Below are positions 1-20,989 of a stretch of 64,000 nucleotides of DNA, one piece after another (position 1 is the stretch's first letter; the number at the start of each line of letters is the position of its first letter). Source of the DNA: Cristatella mucedo (taxonomy: Eukaryota > Bryozoa > Phylactolaemata > Cristatellidae); NCBI GenBank assembly GCA_009760855.2, contig WPIO01000044.1, positions 616,501-680,500 of the forward strand. The letters run 5' to 3'. Position numbers and translations under genes: made by a program. The notes beneath the pieces are model-generated. The model was not told the origin of the DNA. It was given only the letters and a program-made list of their open reading frames with translations, and did not search any database.

Positions 1-1300
1 CAAAATTGCTATGCAAGTGCCTGACACATGATGCCAAAGAGGTCTCGAGCCGACAACCTTGGTCGTCATGTCGAGTCTCTTACTCCTGGGCCGAGACTTT
101 GTCTTAAAGCCGATAGCTTGACTAGGGGAAGGGCTGGTGTCAGCCAGCATCGGTGATCAAGAGATGCTGCTAACCCGCGACAGACAGAACAGACGCTGCT
201 CAAGCCGAGCGAGGGTCCGGTCGCTTTACTAAGGCCGAGTTTTTGAAGGGTTGTGCTTTGGCTCCTGCTCAGCACCGCTCTCTCTTCCCGAGAGCAGTGA
301 CATCGCATCTGCCAGCCATTTACCGGGTGCTCCCTCGGTGAGGACTTGGTAGTGGCAAAGCAGCCGACTCGAAGCTGCTGTCTGCAGTGAGGCCGGAGAA
401 ACCTCTTTTCCGTCGATCGAAAGCAGTAAAAGAAACCCTCTGCTGCCTCGAGTCGTTTTGCTGCACAACCGTCTGGTCCCAGCTGCCATCGTAAAACCAA
501 GTCGAATCTTTAAATGGATTTGAGGTCGGCGGGTATCGGTGGAAATAATGGGGAGGCTGTCGTACTCGCAATGCAGAGCATGACAGCAGCCAGTCTATAG
601 TTGTCGTTGGTGGAAAGCAGCGCAGAACGTGTGGCAGCACGATCGGCAGCATGCACGCGGTGGTGACAAAGCTGACGTCTTCGGTGGCATGCCTTGGATT
701 TGCTTCGTGCCACTTTGCAGCCGTGAAAGCGGGACTGTCAGCTAGTGATCGTCAGGTGGATCTTGAAAGTGGTGTGGGGCTGCAAGTGAAGAGGCAGCAT
801 CGTTTGCACTGGTAGTCCGTGCAAACGCAGGAGGGCAAAGAGCAAAGAGAGAGGTGAGTGAGAAAGAGGAAAAGCAAAGAAAGGGGAGCAGCTAGAGAGT
901 GGGAGAGAGCAACATACAGCAGTAGGGAAATTAAGTTTCCCGGTGCTGATGTGGGCCCTGGCTTGGTCTTGCTTGCAGCTGAAGTGGCTGATCATGTAAC
1001 CTTAGCATTGCAGTACCTCCTGTCTGTTGGATGCTGTTAGCCGGATGCTGTCTCAGACCTACTGGGTCACCATTGTCTGTGGCAGGCAGACCATGAAATG
1101 CACTTTTTACAGCCGACGATCAGAGGTCAGGGGGGGTTCGCTGGTTCCACTCTGCAGCTTGCATGGTGGCCGAGTAAACAGCTGCCAGGGTATGTTAGAG
1201 CCATCATTCCTGCTATCTGTTAGCTTTTACATTCTTGGTTATGCCTGGTTACTGCTACTTGTTGATCAATCTTTTTGCATAAACTTTTAATCTTGCTAAT
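1..1300. other. Upstream p38 intron sequence, no exon seen
   Basis: Mixed-composition sequence with no recognisable coding exon on either strand. The expected p38 exon for the catalytic loop (HRDLKPSN) is absent. Read as intron. Confidence 0.5.
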
Positions 1301-1441
1301 ATGTGTGTGCGCGTGTGTGTGTGTGTACGCGCGTGTTTGTGTGTTTGTGTTTGTGTGTGTGTGTGTGTGTGTGCGCGCGCGCGCGTGCCTGCCTGCGTGC
1401 GTGTGCATGTGTGTGTGTGTGCGAGCGTGCGTTTGTGTGTG
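1301..1441. repeat. (GT)n microsatellite
   Basis: About 140 bp of GT/GC/GTTT dinucleotide tract inside a p38 intron. Open frames through it on both strands (Cys/Val or Thr/His runs) are artefacts. The (GC)n core may take up Z-DNA. Confidence 0.95.
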
Positions 1442-1917
1442 ATGGCACTGATGTTCCCTCAATTGCAAAAAATAGTAAAAAGTCCCCATGAAAAAAGGTT
1501 ACGAATCAGTCTATGTGGGGTAACCCTGGCTAATGCTTCCTCCAGCTGCTGCTTGTGCCCTGCCTTCACTGGGCTTAGTGCAGCTCCTTCCGACCTGCCA
1601 TGCTCTGTAACAAGCCGATCAGAGAATGCCTGCTCTCACCACTCAAGTGCAGCCACCGCCTCGCTTTAAAGCAAGATGCCTTTTAAGAATGGGAGTCGTG
1701 AGTCCTGCGGCTGCGTAGAGCAGCTTGCCTGATTTATTATGGGCCTTCCAAGCTTATGTTTGATGCAGGCGTATGATCTGTTGAGAGCTCTCTAATATTT
1801 ATTTAGAGCAAGCAGCATAGTGCAGCTGTGGTGATATATAATTCCCTTCCTAAAAGAGTGTCCTTAAATTCCTGCCAGTGGAGATGACGTCAGTATCGTG
1901 TTACCTTTGTGTCCTGC

Positions 1918-2460
1918 CTGTCACCTTTGCTGGAAGAGCTAGGATGGTTGCCGGTTGAGCAAAGGATACGGAGCAAAGTTCTTCAGCTGACCCACAAGGC
2001 CCGCCACGGCTGGCTCTTTCGTACCTAGCTGAACTGCTGCATCGGTTTCAGCCTGTTCGCGCCCTCAGGTCCTGTGTGGACGATAAATTAGCTGTCCCAT
2101 TCCACCGCTTAAAGACAGTTGGCGACAGAAGCTTTAGCTCTGCAGGTCCTAGACTATGGAACTCGCTTCCACAATTCTTACGCAACGACATCTACTCTCC
2201 AACTCCCGACTATGGCACATCTTTTTCAGCGGTCCTGAACTGCTACTTCTATGCTACTCACTACCTCAACTGCTCTCCTGACTCTGCTATGCTTCCCACT
2301 TTCTCTTTGTTGCGTGAGACGAAGTCTGTTGGCTACCGAATGCGTACGGAAAGCCGCTTAGGCTGTGAGTGCGCTATACAAAACTCTCCTGCGTAACGCC
2401 CACATGGTCTTTATGACTTTGTGGAGTTACTGACGGAGATACATTACATTACATTACATT
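1918..2460 (+). mobile_element. Family A non-LTR retrotransposon, 3' end fragment
   Basis: A 5'-truncated copy holding the end of the reverse-transcriptase ORF (LEELGWLPVEQR region, then RSFSSAGPRLWNSLPQFLR) and the 3' UTR. It ends at GGAGATACATTACATTACATT. Nearly identical to the copy at 47355-48274. Lies in a p38 intron. Confidence 0.9.
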
Positions 2461-3141
2461 TTGTGAAACACAGCAAGCTCCTTCCGGGCATACTTGAAAT
2501 CCTAGGCCAGACGATAGCCCACGGCACAGGAACTGCTCTTACAAACGATGACAAAGGCAAGCAGCTGCATCCGGAGGCTGTGGGAACGATCTCGGCTTCG
2601 GTGAAAAGCTTTGCTTGCTGACCTCAGCAGATCAGCCGATCAGGCCCTTGTAGTTCTCTCGGCTTGTAAACAGCATTAGTACCACAATCAGAGATGGCAT
2701 TGGAAGCCGTGCTGGCAGCCTTTCGGTTAGTGTCGTGGATTCTTTATCTGGATATTTAGTGTGAAACATTGCTCTTAATCGGGTCGTCGGCAGTGGCAGC
2801 ACGGCGCTTTTAGCTATGTGGCTACTGGAAAGGTCCTCCTGAAAACTGGCCTCACCAGGGCCAAACGGTAGGAGTCAAGTGCTCGTGTGAGCATATCCGT
2901 ATAAATCCCTCGGTAACTTCATAAATTGCGTTCAGTGCTTATAAATTTTGATTTATTAAATAATAAATATAAGTTAATGCGTCTTACTATGTTTTTGCCT
3001 ATACTGTGATGCCATATTGCTGCTTTCTTCGAACTGCTAGCAGCAGCACTGGCCACTGTCATTTCACTCACTGGTTTGCCATGTGCTGTGTATTGTCGCA
3101 GATCAAGCGCTGCTTCTGACGCTGTGCATCGATTGCTGTAG
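2461..3141. other. p38 intron, no gene seen
   Basis: AT-rich patches around 2930-2975 and ordinary sequence elsewhere, ending in the polypyrimidine/AG acceptor of the p38 exon at 3142. Nothing else recognised. Confidence 0.5.
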
Positions 3142-11616
<8,475 letters not shown>

Positions 11617-12604
11617 TAGTGTTGGAGCCTCCTATTATGTCGACAGGATATAACTGCTCGTGCAAGCACGACGTCTTCTCAAGCGTTGCTGCCTCACGAC
11701 TGCTCCGTATCTGGCATGCCTAGCACTGTAGATTCCTGCCTCGGATCGGCTGCTTGAAGGGAGTACAGGCGATGGAAGCTAGGGGGTGGCTGCCGCCTGT
11801 GTCCCATTTGCAGACGACAGCATTGACCTTAATCTATAGTCCCGCAAGAGCAGCCAAGTGCCTACCAACCGTAACCACACTCCGTACTTCTTTCTGAGGA
11901 AGCTGCCGCACGTTGCATTTTGCCTGGTTCTGCTGCAGCTACCTCTACCTGCTCTTGTATTTTGCTTTTATATCCGGACCCCACTATTTGCTGCTTTTTC
12001 CTGGGTAGTTTGCTTGCTGCTTCACTTCTTTGCCCAATGCCCGACTTTCCTCGTGTGCTTCGGTTCCAGTTTCCTGCATGCTGATGTACACACGCCCCAT
12101 CTCGCAGTGCTTGCCATCCATCGTGCACTGCAAGCTATGGCTGCTCAGGCAATTGAGCTGCCAGCCTACTTAAGGCCCCCCCCCCAGGCGCCCCTAGGTC
12201 AGGTGAGAGGGGCACCTGCTTGAGCATGCCTCGAGACCCGCCACGCCGGATAGTCGTGCGACTGCGAACCTAGCTGCTGTCTATAGTAGCAGTGTGCTGC
12301 TTTGCGCTGTATTGCGCTGGTGTGATCAACGATGGCCAAGCTGGAGGTCTTCATGCGTGAATGAAGTGACCGAGATTTGAGGTGACTTCGGTGCCAAGGC
12401 ATTGTGCTTGCTGCCACTGTAATCAAATTATAGACTGACACTTCTGCCACCGTCGCCGATGCAGCCACTGCCCGTTTTCTGTCAGTTTTTTGAAAGGCTG
12501 CCGGCAAGGGCTCTAGCTGGCATGGTAGACAGCCGAGTGGCACAGGATACATTCGACGGTGCCCCTGTCAAAGGCTATTAACCTAATCACTAAGGGCAAA
12601 GTCT
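11617..12604. other. p38 3' flank
   Basis: Probably 3' UTR and intergenic sequence. No close AATAAA signal and no further gene recognised. Confidence 0.4.
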
Positions 12605-14172
12605 TCAGCCGATGGGTTTGAAGGGTTCTACCCTAGCAAGCTATCGCCCAGTTTCCCTTCTTCCGTTCTTATCAAAGATTCTTGAAAAAATTGTTGCTAA
12701 GCAGCTGGTTGAACATATTGAAAATAATGGAATGTCAGAAACATTTCAATCAGGGTTCAAGAGACAGCACTCTACCGAAACTGGTCTCCCCCATGTTAAC
12801 AATGACATTCTACGTGACAATGACGACAGCAACGTCACTGCCCTAGCTCTGCTAGATCTGTCTGCTGCCTTCGACACCATTGATCACGAAGTTCTGCTTG
12901 AACGATTGAGAACAACGATCGGTCTGGCAGACGAAGCACTGGCATGGTTTAAATCATACTTGTCTGATCGTGTTCAATCCGTGTCGTGTGGGGGTCAGGT
13001 CTCAGACACGAGAAGGGTCACCTGTGGAGTCCCTCAAGGGTCTGTAATTGGTCCCTTGCTGTTCTCCATTTATACACAACCTCTGGGAAAGTGATTAAGG
13101 CACATGGAGTAGGATATCACTTCTATGCTGACGATACTCAGTTGTATTTGTTATTCAAACCGTCTGAATCTGCTGCGGCGACTGAGAAACTGAATGCTTG
13201 CCTTGCCGATATTCGAACCTGGATGTCGGAAAACTTCCTGAAATTAAATGATGATAAAACCGAACTGCTGCTCATAGGACACCCTAAGCTTGTGGCTGGA
13301 TTAAGAGGCTTTGCTGCTCTAATAGGTGATGCTATTGTGCGACCATCACCACGTGCTCGAAATTTAGGTGTCGTGTTCGACAGCTGCCTCAATTTCAAAA
13401 GCTTCATTCAGAAGACTGCTTCTACAGCTAGCCATCACATCCGATCCCTATCCAAGATTAGGAGCTGTCTCCCACAGTGGCTTGTAAAAAAATTAACTAG
13501 CTCTTTAGTTCTGTTTCGGCTTGATTATTGTAATTCCCTCTTGGCTGGGCTGCCAAAGAAAGCTATTATGCCACTACAGCAGACAATGAATATGGCTGCA
13601 AAGCTAGTCTTCAAGTCCCAGTGGTTTGAGCACGTGTCTCCTTTGCTGAAAGAGCTAGGATGGTTGCCGGTTGAGCAAAGGATACAGAGCAAAGTTCTTA
13701 CGCTGACCCACAAGGCCCGCCTCGGCTTGGCTCCTTCGTACCTAGCTGAACTGCTGCCCCGTTTCAGCCTGTTCGTGCCCTCTGGTCCTGTGTGGACAAT
13801 AAATTAGCTGTCCCATTTCTCTGCTTAAAGACGGTTGGCGACAGAAGCTTTAGCTCTGCATGTCCTAGACTGTGGAACTCACTTCCACAATTCTTACGAA
13901 ACGACAACTACTCACTTGCTACCGACTATGGCACATCCTTTTCAGCGGTCCTGAGCTGCTACTTCTATGCCACTCACTACCTCAACTGCTCTCCTGACTC
14001 CGCTATGCTTCCCACTTTCTCTTTGTTGCGTGAGACGAAGTCTGTTGGCTATCGAATGCGTACCGAAAGCTGCTTAGGCTGTGAGTTCGCTATACAAAAC
14101 TCTCCTGCTTAGCACCCACATGGTCTTTATGACTTTGTGGAGTTACAGACGGAGATACATTACATTACATTA
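12605..14172 (+). mobile_element. Family A non-LTR retrotransposon, 5'-truncated, RT mostly preserved
   Basis: CR1/L2-like reverse transcriptase that copies element RNA at a nicked target. Seen in order: ASYRPVSLLPFLSKILEKIV, LDLSAAFDTIDH (palm motif with the first catalytic Asp), GVPQGSV.GPLLF, and YADDTQLY (the catalytic FADD-type box), followed by the thumb region KLNDDKTELL. The frame shifts between about 13080 and 13110, and a stop near 13805 splits off the C-terminus (13792-14112). The endonuclease domain is missing by 5' truncation. The 3' end is a GGAGATACATTACATTACATT tail. It is the best-preserved family-A RT in the window, but inactive. Confidence 0.93.
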
Positions 14173-14745
14173 CCCTCATCCTCCACGAAAAGGAAAAATA
14201 TCCCTCTACTCCCAACCACACCTCACGGAGAGAGACAAATAAAAAAATAGTGTATATGACTCCATCATTCTCGGCCAAGGGCTTCATGTATGCCAAAGGG
14301 TTCGAACACAGGATCCTAGTCGTAAGATCAATCTTACGATCAATCAATCGTAAGATCAATCCCCCCAGGAGCGACCTGACACATTCTTCTCTTGTCATGA
14401 CAGGGTTATCAAGGCTCGTGAGACAGATATGTGCCATATATTGTATGCACGTCAGCCGTTTTTTACTTTATTTAGGTGTATATACCGGGCTGCTTTTGGA
14501 TTGAATGATTGTCATAAAGCAATGTAGCTGTTAAAAAGGGGCTGCTGCTGATTTTTAGCCAACAATTTTTGTGGCATACATGCATCGACATCGATGCTGC
14601 ATAATAATAATAATAATAATAATACATATGATATAACCCGGTACTTTATTTTACTCGAAACACAAGATTAAGATCTTATGTAACTCCATAGCAGTTTGTA
14701 TTAAGCAGCCAAGCTAAGAAATATATAATTACATTAATTTATTTG
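14173..14745. other. Short AT-rich spacer with hairpin and (AAT)n
   Basis: Holds a palindrome at 14333-14354 (CTTACGAT / ATCGTAAG around CAATCA), a B-box-like GGTTCGAAC at about 14299, and an (AAT)n tract at 14601-14623. No gene recognised. Confidence 0.5.
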
Positions 14746-15740
14746 GTGCGATCAATAATTGGTCGAGGCACCATGATTTTTTAACTTCACCCAATCGTCT
14801 CGGCATGAACTTAAGTAGCTTCCGGCAAGTTTCTGGAGAAATTGACGCCCGGCAATCCTTCAAAACCTCTGGTTATGTAGTATTCAAAACTCATCGGGTT
14901 TCATGCAATGGAAAACTCTGAACCTTGGAGGACAGCTGACTTCCTCCCACAGATGTTCTATTGGGTTCAAGTTCGTGCTTTGGCTTGGCCACTATATGAT
15001 CTCAATTGGCTCGAAGCCGTAGTAGGCCGGGGTTCGTGAGTAACTACCAAATAGAGCAGATGGCAAGCCAACATTCTGTACTCTGTCGAGATAGACATTC
15101 TGACTCATGATTCCTTAAATCCTGTGCAGACGCCCAACACCGGAAGTTGAAAAGCAACTCCATACCATTACGCTTCACCTCTGAATTTCACGGTAATTTT
15201 CAGAACACCCTCCATGCACACTTCACCCATTGGTCGGCGAACGTACTTTCACTTTTTGTCGCAGCCAGATATTGAATTTTGCCTAATCAGTCCACGGCAC
15301 TCAGCTCCGCAGTGGAGCAGTAAAATGCTAATATCAGCAAGCAAAATCCAGCCTTACTTTGTTGCGCTGCACAGTCAACAATGGCTTGCACTTGGCCACC
15401 CGTGCGTTCAGTTCTTGTTAGTTAAGCCATCTGCTTACGGTATTTTGGCTTTCGACCGTTCGGGTAGCTTGGCAGAGACTGTGACAGTACATTTTAGAAG
15501 TAGCAAACCTCTCCTTCAGAGCATGCTTTTGAGGACCCGGTTCTCCATCGGAGAAGTTACTCACGGGCGGCCCGAGCGTGGCAGTGCCTCTGTGCTACCC
15601 TAGTCCAAATGTTTCCTAAAAATGTTCCTAACAGTACTCTCTGAGATCTTCAGCCGCCACGCGAATACTTGGTTCGAATGGCGATCTTCGTGTACTGTTA
15701 TCAAAACCTGCTCTTGCACCATCAGAAAGCTGTGCAACTA
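14746..15740 (-). pseudogene. Tc1/mariner-type transposase, decayed
   Basis: Cut-and-paste DDE transposase of the Tc1 group. On minus the following appear in order: the HTH linker GSTEALPRSGRP, VMVWSCFSTSGVGRLHRI, and LNPIEHLWEEV (the third acidic residue of DDE, near 14945) preceded by WPSQS. Pieces sit in different frames with internal stops, and the second Asp region (DNDPKH-like) is not visible. Terminal inverted repeats could not be placed. Confidence 0.85.
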
Positions 15741-15947
15741 GGCCACATTCCGGTGGCATACCAAGCGTCGGCATAGCAGGGTTTGGCCCCCGTGAGTAAA
15801 GGAGACGTCCGGGTACCTTAGCTCATCATTGGCGTAGGGATTGTCGGTAACGAAATGAGCCAAAAATAGGTTCTGCTGCATCAAGGGGGGTGGTTGTGAT
15901 GACAAGTGACCGCGTCTGCCCGTCTGGGGTTCGACGAATTACCACAA

Positions 15948-16940
15948 TCAACCGCAATCCACTCTAATTAGGCTAGCAACGCGCAGACGTGAGTGTTGCC
16001 GAGCTCAAATTTTTCGCTGAATTGTAGTGCATGTTCGAATTTATTTGTCCACAAAATTTAATGTCACTTATGCAAATAAGCTTTGCCGACGGACACCTGT
16101 AACGAAATTCATTCTAGTTCTCGTCAAATCCACCCCAAATCTTATACGAACTGCTCCAAAAAAGTCAAGAATATCAAACTACGCTACACGCACAATGTAC
16201 GAAAAAAATTTTCGCGAGATTCCGCTGACGCATTCTCACGAAGTCCACTGATTGCAGTGGCCCATGCCAATACCACAATCCACTGCATTCCACCGTGCAA
16301 CGAAAGAACTCCTGATCGGAAGGCTTCTTTTTTTTATTGCATATGACAGCACATTCTGCGACAATTGCATTACAAAAAATGCACTGCATCGGCACGGCCG
16401 TTCTCGTGCAATGCGTTGCAACCTACTGCTTTAGCCCGGACCAATATCGCAGTCCATTTCAATCCACAGAATCCACCGCATACATAATTGAAATACATTT
16501 CGCCGAGCTCCAGTTTGTATTGCATGTTAAAGTGCACCGTGCTGTGTGCACAACCACGTAAAATAAAAAAAAAGTGCAACCTCGCACTGTTGCAATGGGC
16601 GGATATCGCCTGAAATGACCTGGGAAACTACCTCAATCCACTATTCCAATGCAAATCATCCTCAAATCACCATCGCCGAGCTCTAGTTTGCATTGCATAT
16701 AGGACTGGACTCAGTTCAAAGTGTATCCACAAGATTTCGCTCCATTGTGCACACACGTTCTCATGCAATGAATTGCAATCGACTGCAACGACGGGGTCAA
16801 ACACCTCAATCCGCTGCAATCCGATACACAGCGACCAGAACGCATGCACTAGAAGCTCTAATTATGATTGCACGCTGCTCAACTCTTCGGTTATTGTGTA
16901 CTCGCATAACTTCACTGTAATTGCCTCGGCCATTCTGCAG
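15948..16940 (+). repeat. Left inverted arm of fold-back element
   Basis: Pairs with 19636-20716 in reverse orientation. Shared landmarks are GTTGCCGAGCTCAAATTTT, TCACGAAGTCCACTGATTGC and TGCTCAACTCTTCGGTTATT. Some units of the internal repeat occur within the arm itself. Confidence 0.8.
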
Positions 16941-19190
16941 CAATGCACTGCAGTCGACTGCAACTGCTCGGGTCAGTACGTCAATGTACCGCAGTCCGCC
17001 GAAAAACGACCAGATTACGTACACTTTAAGCTCTAATAGTGATTACACGTTGCTCTAATTTGTGGTTATTGTGTAATCCCACAATTTCACTACAGTCGCC
17101 TCGATCATTCGCCAGCAATGCACTGCAATTGACTGCAATGGCCCGGGCCAATACCTCAATTCACAGCAAGCTGATGCAAAATGCCCTGAAATCGGTTTCG
17201 CAATGCTTCACTTTTTAATGCACGTTACAAAGCACACTGGTTAAAGTTGCCCACATCATTTTAAGCAATTTTGCTCGTACAATCTCGGCTAATGCATGAA
17301 AATCTACGGCAACGGCTCGGCTCGAAGCAGCAACCCACTACAATCCGTGGCAAGTTGACACTAAATCGGCTGCACGAAGTGCCGATTGTCATCGCATTTC
17401 AATTTCTTTGTTCTAAAAGTAAAATCGAAGGACTTTCAAGCTATTTTTCACGATAATTGTCAACAATGCACGGCAATTGACAGCAATGGCAGGGACCAAT
17501 ACCGAAATCCGTGGCAAATCGACGAGAAATCGGCTGCATCATGCTCTACTTCTCATTCCACGTAACATCTCACTGCGTGCACACGTAATTTCAACCAGCT
17601 CTGACCGTTCAATCTTGGGATTTTCGCAGCAACAGACGGCAACGACCCGGGCAAATACGGCAATCCGTTATGGGTGACATGCACAGGGTCAGCATGCACA
17701 TGTGGTTAGTGGCAGCATGCACAGTGTCAGCACGCATAAGCACATGAAGGACGAATCACAGGGACCCACTAAATGCTGTCCTAAATAGGTGTGTTTTTAA
17801 GTTTCTTTTAAATGTGGTCAGGTCAGGGGATGTTCTGAGGCAGGTCAGGAGGGAGTTCCAAGCTTTGGGAGCACACGAACTAAATGCACGGTCTCCAAAA
17901 GATTTAAATTTAAATTTAAATTTACCGTTCAATCTTGGGCAATGCATGGCAACAGACGGCAATAGCCCGGGCAAATACGGCAATCCATTATGATCGACCG
18001 AAAATCGCTGGAAAGTGACTGGGCCAACATCAAATATATCTTATATGTCAAAACCCACTGTGTTGAAAGTGCAATCAAATCCTTTCAACTAATCGCGAAC
18101 GTGCGATCTCGAGCAATGAACGGCAATCGACAGCAATGTCCTGGGCCAATACCCCAGTTCCCGGTGAATTGAAGAGAAATTGGCAGTCCGGAAGCCTCAA
18201 TTGTCATTAAATGTAACACTCCGCTGCGTCCAAAGTTAAACCGTGGAACTTTCAAGATGCTTTATTGGTTAACTGTCGGCAATGCACGGCAATTAACAGC
18301 AATGGTAAGGGCCGAAACCAAAATCCGTGGAAAATTGACAAGATTGGCTGCAATAAACGGCAACTCTCATTCCACGTAACATGTGCCTGTGTGCGAACAT
18401 AATTTTCACCCGTGTTACGCATTCAATCGACGGCAACCCACGGCAATCGATGGCAATGGCTCGGGGAAATACGCCAACTCATAACGGACAGTTATAAATG
18501 CACCGACAGTTGCTAAGGGAACCTCTAACTCTTCTTGTGTATTGCACTGCACTGCATTAAAAGTGCAGCCACAATCTTTTATACAATCGACAAAGGCACA
18601 ATCGAGGGCAATGCACGGCAATCGACGGCAATGACCCGGTCTCTGCAGCAATCTGGTTCAAATTTGCCGGAAATTGGCCGTTTGAATTTGCAATTATCCT
18701 ACCACATAACGCTCGCTCACTGTGGGCGCACAAGCTGTCTTTTTTCACGTTCAACCTTGGGCAGTCCATGGCAATCGACGGCGATTGCCCGAGACCGTAC
18801 AGCAATCTATGATTGGCTGTTACAATTACAAACAAAGCTGGTGGGAGAATCATCAAGTTTTTCTTGCGTAACAGTGTGCTGTATTAAAAGTGCAACCTCG
18901 TCCTCTAAACCAATCATGAACGTACATGTGAGGGCAATGCGAGGCAATCGACGGCATCGGCATGGGAACATATGGAAATCTATAACGTTCCATTAGAAAT
19001 AGACTGGACGATGCTGGGTGACGCTCCCCTTTTGATTTCTCTTTCGTGTATACTCTATTTTCGGTGCACCCAAAAAACTCCATTGATAATGCCTGGTCTC
19101 GGTCACCGTATTGCAATCAAGGGCAAAGGCCCATGTCAATACAGCAATCTTCTGCAATCCGTCGAAAATAAACTGCGCCTAGGCTGTGCA
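16763..19190 (+). repeat. Degenerate ~170-bp tandem repeat array
   Basis: A core like GGCAATGCACGGCAATCGAC followed by a GGCAATGGCCCGGGCAAATA-like half recurs at about 16763, 16939, 17114, 17287, 17463, 17628, 17938, 18111, 18278, 18432, 18606, 18757, 18932 and 19104. Spacing is mostly 150-177 bp. Between cores lie less conserved AT-rich stretches. The only large gap (17628-17938) is caused by a retrotransposon insert. Confidence 0.85.
17672..17924 (-). mobile_element. Family B retrotransposon fragment inside the array
   Basis: Minus-strand family-B sequence from the end of the RT ORF (AFSSCAPKAWNSLLTCLRTS) into the 3' UTR. It lacks the last 120 or so bases and the ATT tail, and ends in an AAATTT repeat. 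It is flanked by near-identical ~70-bp copies of array sequence (17602-17671 and 17923-17991). Confidence 0.85.
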
Positions 19191-19202
19191 AAGCTAAAGT
19201 CC

Positions 19203-19252
19203 ACATTAGGTATTACATCACCCTTTTTAAAGTGCGATGTTATACCTAATGT
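19203..19252. repeat. 17-bp-arm hairpin
   Basis: ACATTAGGTATTACATC (19203-19219) pairs with GATGTTATACCTAATGT (19236-19252), with one mismatch and a 16-nt loop. It sits at the end of the tandem array. Confidence 0.9.
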
Positions 19253-19265
19253 AATGTGCTGAGTG

Positions 19266-19400
19266 TAAAGTGCTTCTTTGTCCGACTGACTTGGCCCCTA
19301 ATGGCTTGGCAGTGACTTGCAAACCGAAAGTTCGAACCCCTGGAAACTTCCTCCTTAGCCCTTAGGTAAAGGACGATAAATAAATGTCCATCTTTTTTAC
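19266..19400 (+). mobile_element. tRNA-derived SINE-like sequence
   Basis: A pol III A-box-like TGGCCCCTAATGGC lies about 40 bp upstream of a perfect B-box core GTTCGAACCC. A short tail ending GATAAATAAATGTCC follows. No complete cloverleaf can be folded, so it is read as a SINE or tRNA relic rather than a tRNA gene. Confidence 0.5.
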
Positions 19401-19635
19401 TTTAACGTCACTAGAGCTGTGCGAGCTTGAAGCTTTGCTAATTAATGTAGCTTCTCGTCTTACCACTGATGTTTTACCACTACCCGGTACTCTAATGCTC
19501 ACCACACTTTGCCGCCGTAGGCCAGTGACATGTTTTTTCAGCTAACCACAAGGTCTCCATCGCCTGGTACGATCGCTTGACCCATACCCCTGGTATCACA
19601 ACTTGAGTTGAGTGCGAACACTTACAACGGTGCAT

Positions 19636-20716
19636 TGCATTGCTGCCGAATAATCGAGGCATTTGTAGTAAAATTGTGGGATTACACAATAACCGAAGAG
19701 TTGAGCAGCGTGCAATCATAATTAGAGCTTCTAGTGTACGCGTTCTGGTCGCTGTGTATTGGATTGCAGCGGATTTCGGCGGATTGAGATGGATTGCAGA
19801 ATGGGACCTGGTCGTTGCACTCGATTGCAATTCATTGCATGAGAACGCGCGTGCACAATGAAGAGAAACTTTTTGGATGCACTTTGAACTGAATCTGGGC
19901 CTATATGCAATGTCAATTAGAGCTTCGCAATGGCGATTTGAGGATGATTTTTAGTGAAATAGAGTGGATTGCGGTAGTTTTCCAGGTCATTTCAGGCGAG
20001 ATCCGCCCATTGCCACTGTGTGAGGTCGCACAATTTTTTAATTTTACGTGGTTGTGCACAAAGCACGGTGCCCTTTAATATGCTATAAAAACTGGAGCTC
20101 GGTGCAATGTATTTCGATTTTTTATGCGGAGGATTCAGTGGATTGAAATGGATTGCGATATTGGCCCGGGCTACTGCAGTAGATTGCAGCGCATTGCACG
20201 AGAACGGCCGTGCCAATGCAAATGACATTGTTTAATGCAATTTCTGCAGATTGTGCTGTTATATGCAATCAAAGAAGGAGCTTTTCGATCAAAATTTCTT
20301 CAGTTGCATGGCGGAATGCAGTGGATTGTGGTGGATTGCGGTGGGTTGCTGTATTGGCCTGGGCCACTGCAATCAGTTGATTTCGTGAGAACGCGTGAGC
20401 GGAATCTCGCGAAATTTTCAGAGTATATTTTGCATGTGGCGTAGTTTGATGTTCCAGGCTTTTTTGGAGCTGTTCGCATCCGTTTTGGGGTGGATTTGAT
20501 GAGAACTAGAATGGATCGCGGTGGATTGCGGTGGATTTCGGTGGATTGTGGTACAGGCGTCCGGCATCAAAGCATATTTGTATAAGTGCGGCGCAGCGAC
20601 ATGAAATTTTGTGAACAGGTAAATTCAAACGTGTACTACAATATCAGCGCAAAATTTGAGCTCGGCAACGCTTACGTCTGGTCGTTTCTAACGGAATTAG
20701 AGTGGATTTGTATTAT
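19636..20716 (-). repeat. Right inverted arm of fold-back element
   Basis: Reverse-complement partner of 15948-16940. It carries extra units of GTGGATTGCGGTGGATTGCG near 20520, so it is slightly longer than the left arm. Confidence 0.8.
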
Positions 20717-20989
20717 CATTAAAAGATTATCTCGAAAACATTCTCAACGTCATGACACACCATTCAACTATCGCCAAATTTGCAACACGATTACGTTATT
20801 GCTATTAACGGATGTTTCGACGAAGAGAGTCCGCCCGATACACACATTGAATCTACCGCTTATGACTCTGCTACTGACTACAGTCTTGCAGTTGATTAAT
20901 ACCTGTCTAGATTACAAGACTTAGTTTCAATCAAGCATCAAATTGTATTATTACCATCACTACAAAAAACCTATTCTTAATAGCATTTG

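Larger units (their letters stand above)
15948..20716. mobile_element. Fold-back element with ~1-kb inverted arms and ~170-bp internal repeats
   Basis: The left arm (about 15948-16940) reads as the reverse complement of the right arm (about 19636-20716). Both outer ends begin with a block like AATCCACTCTAATT and continue through GTTGCCGAGCTCAAATTTT and CTCATCAAATCCACCCC to GCAATGAATTGCAATCGA. The inner part (to about 19190) is a degenerate tandem array with a period near 170 bp. No transposase or other coding domain is seen, so it is probably a non-autonomous DNA transposon or fold-back element. A family-B retrotransposon piece and a tRNA-like SINE sit inside it. No target duplication was resolved. 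Confidence 0.75.

Noticed and set aside
15214-15603. A 129-codon + strand open frame
   Set aside because: It lies opposite the Tc1-like transposase remnant, which has recognisable motifs on minus.
16763-19190. Regularly spaced repeats resembling a CRISPR array
   Set aside because: The repeats are degenerate, the spacing is about 170 bp with no short unique spacers, no cas genes are present, and the setting is a eukaryotic transposon.
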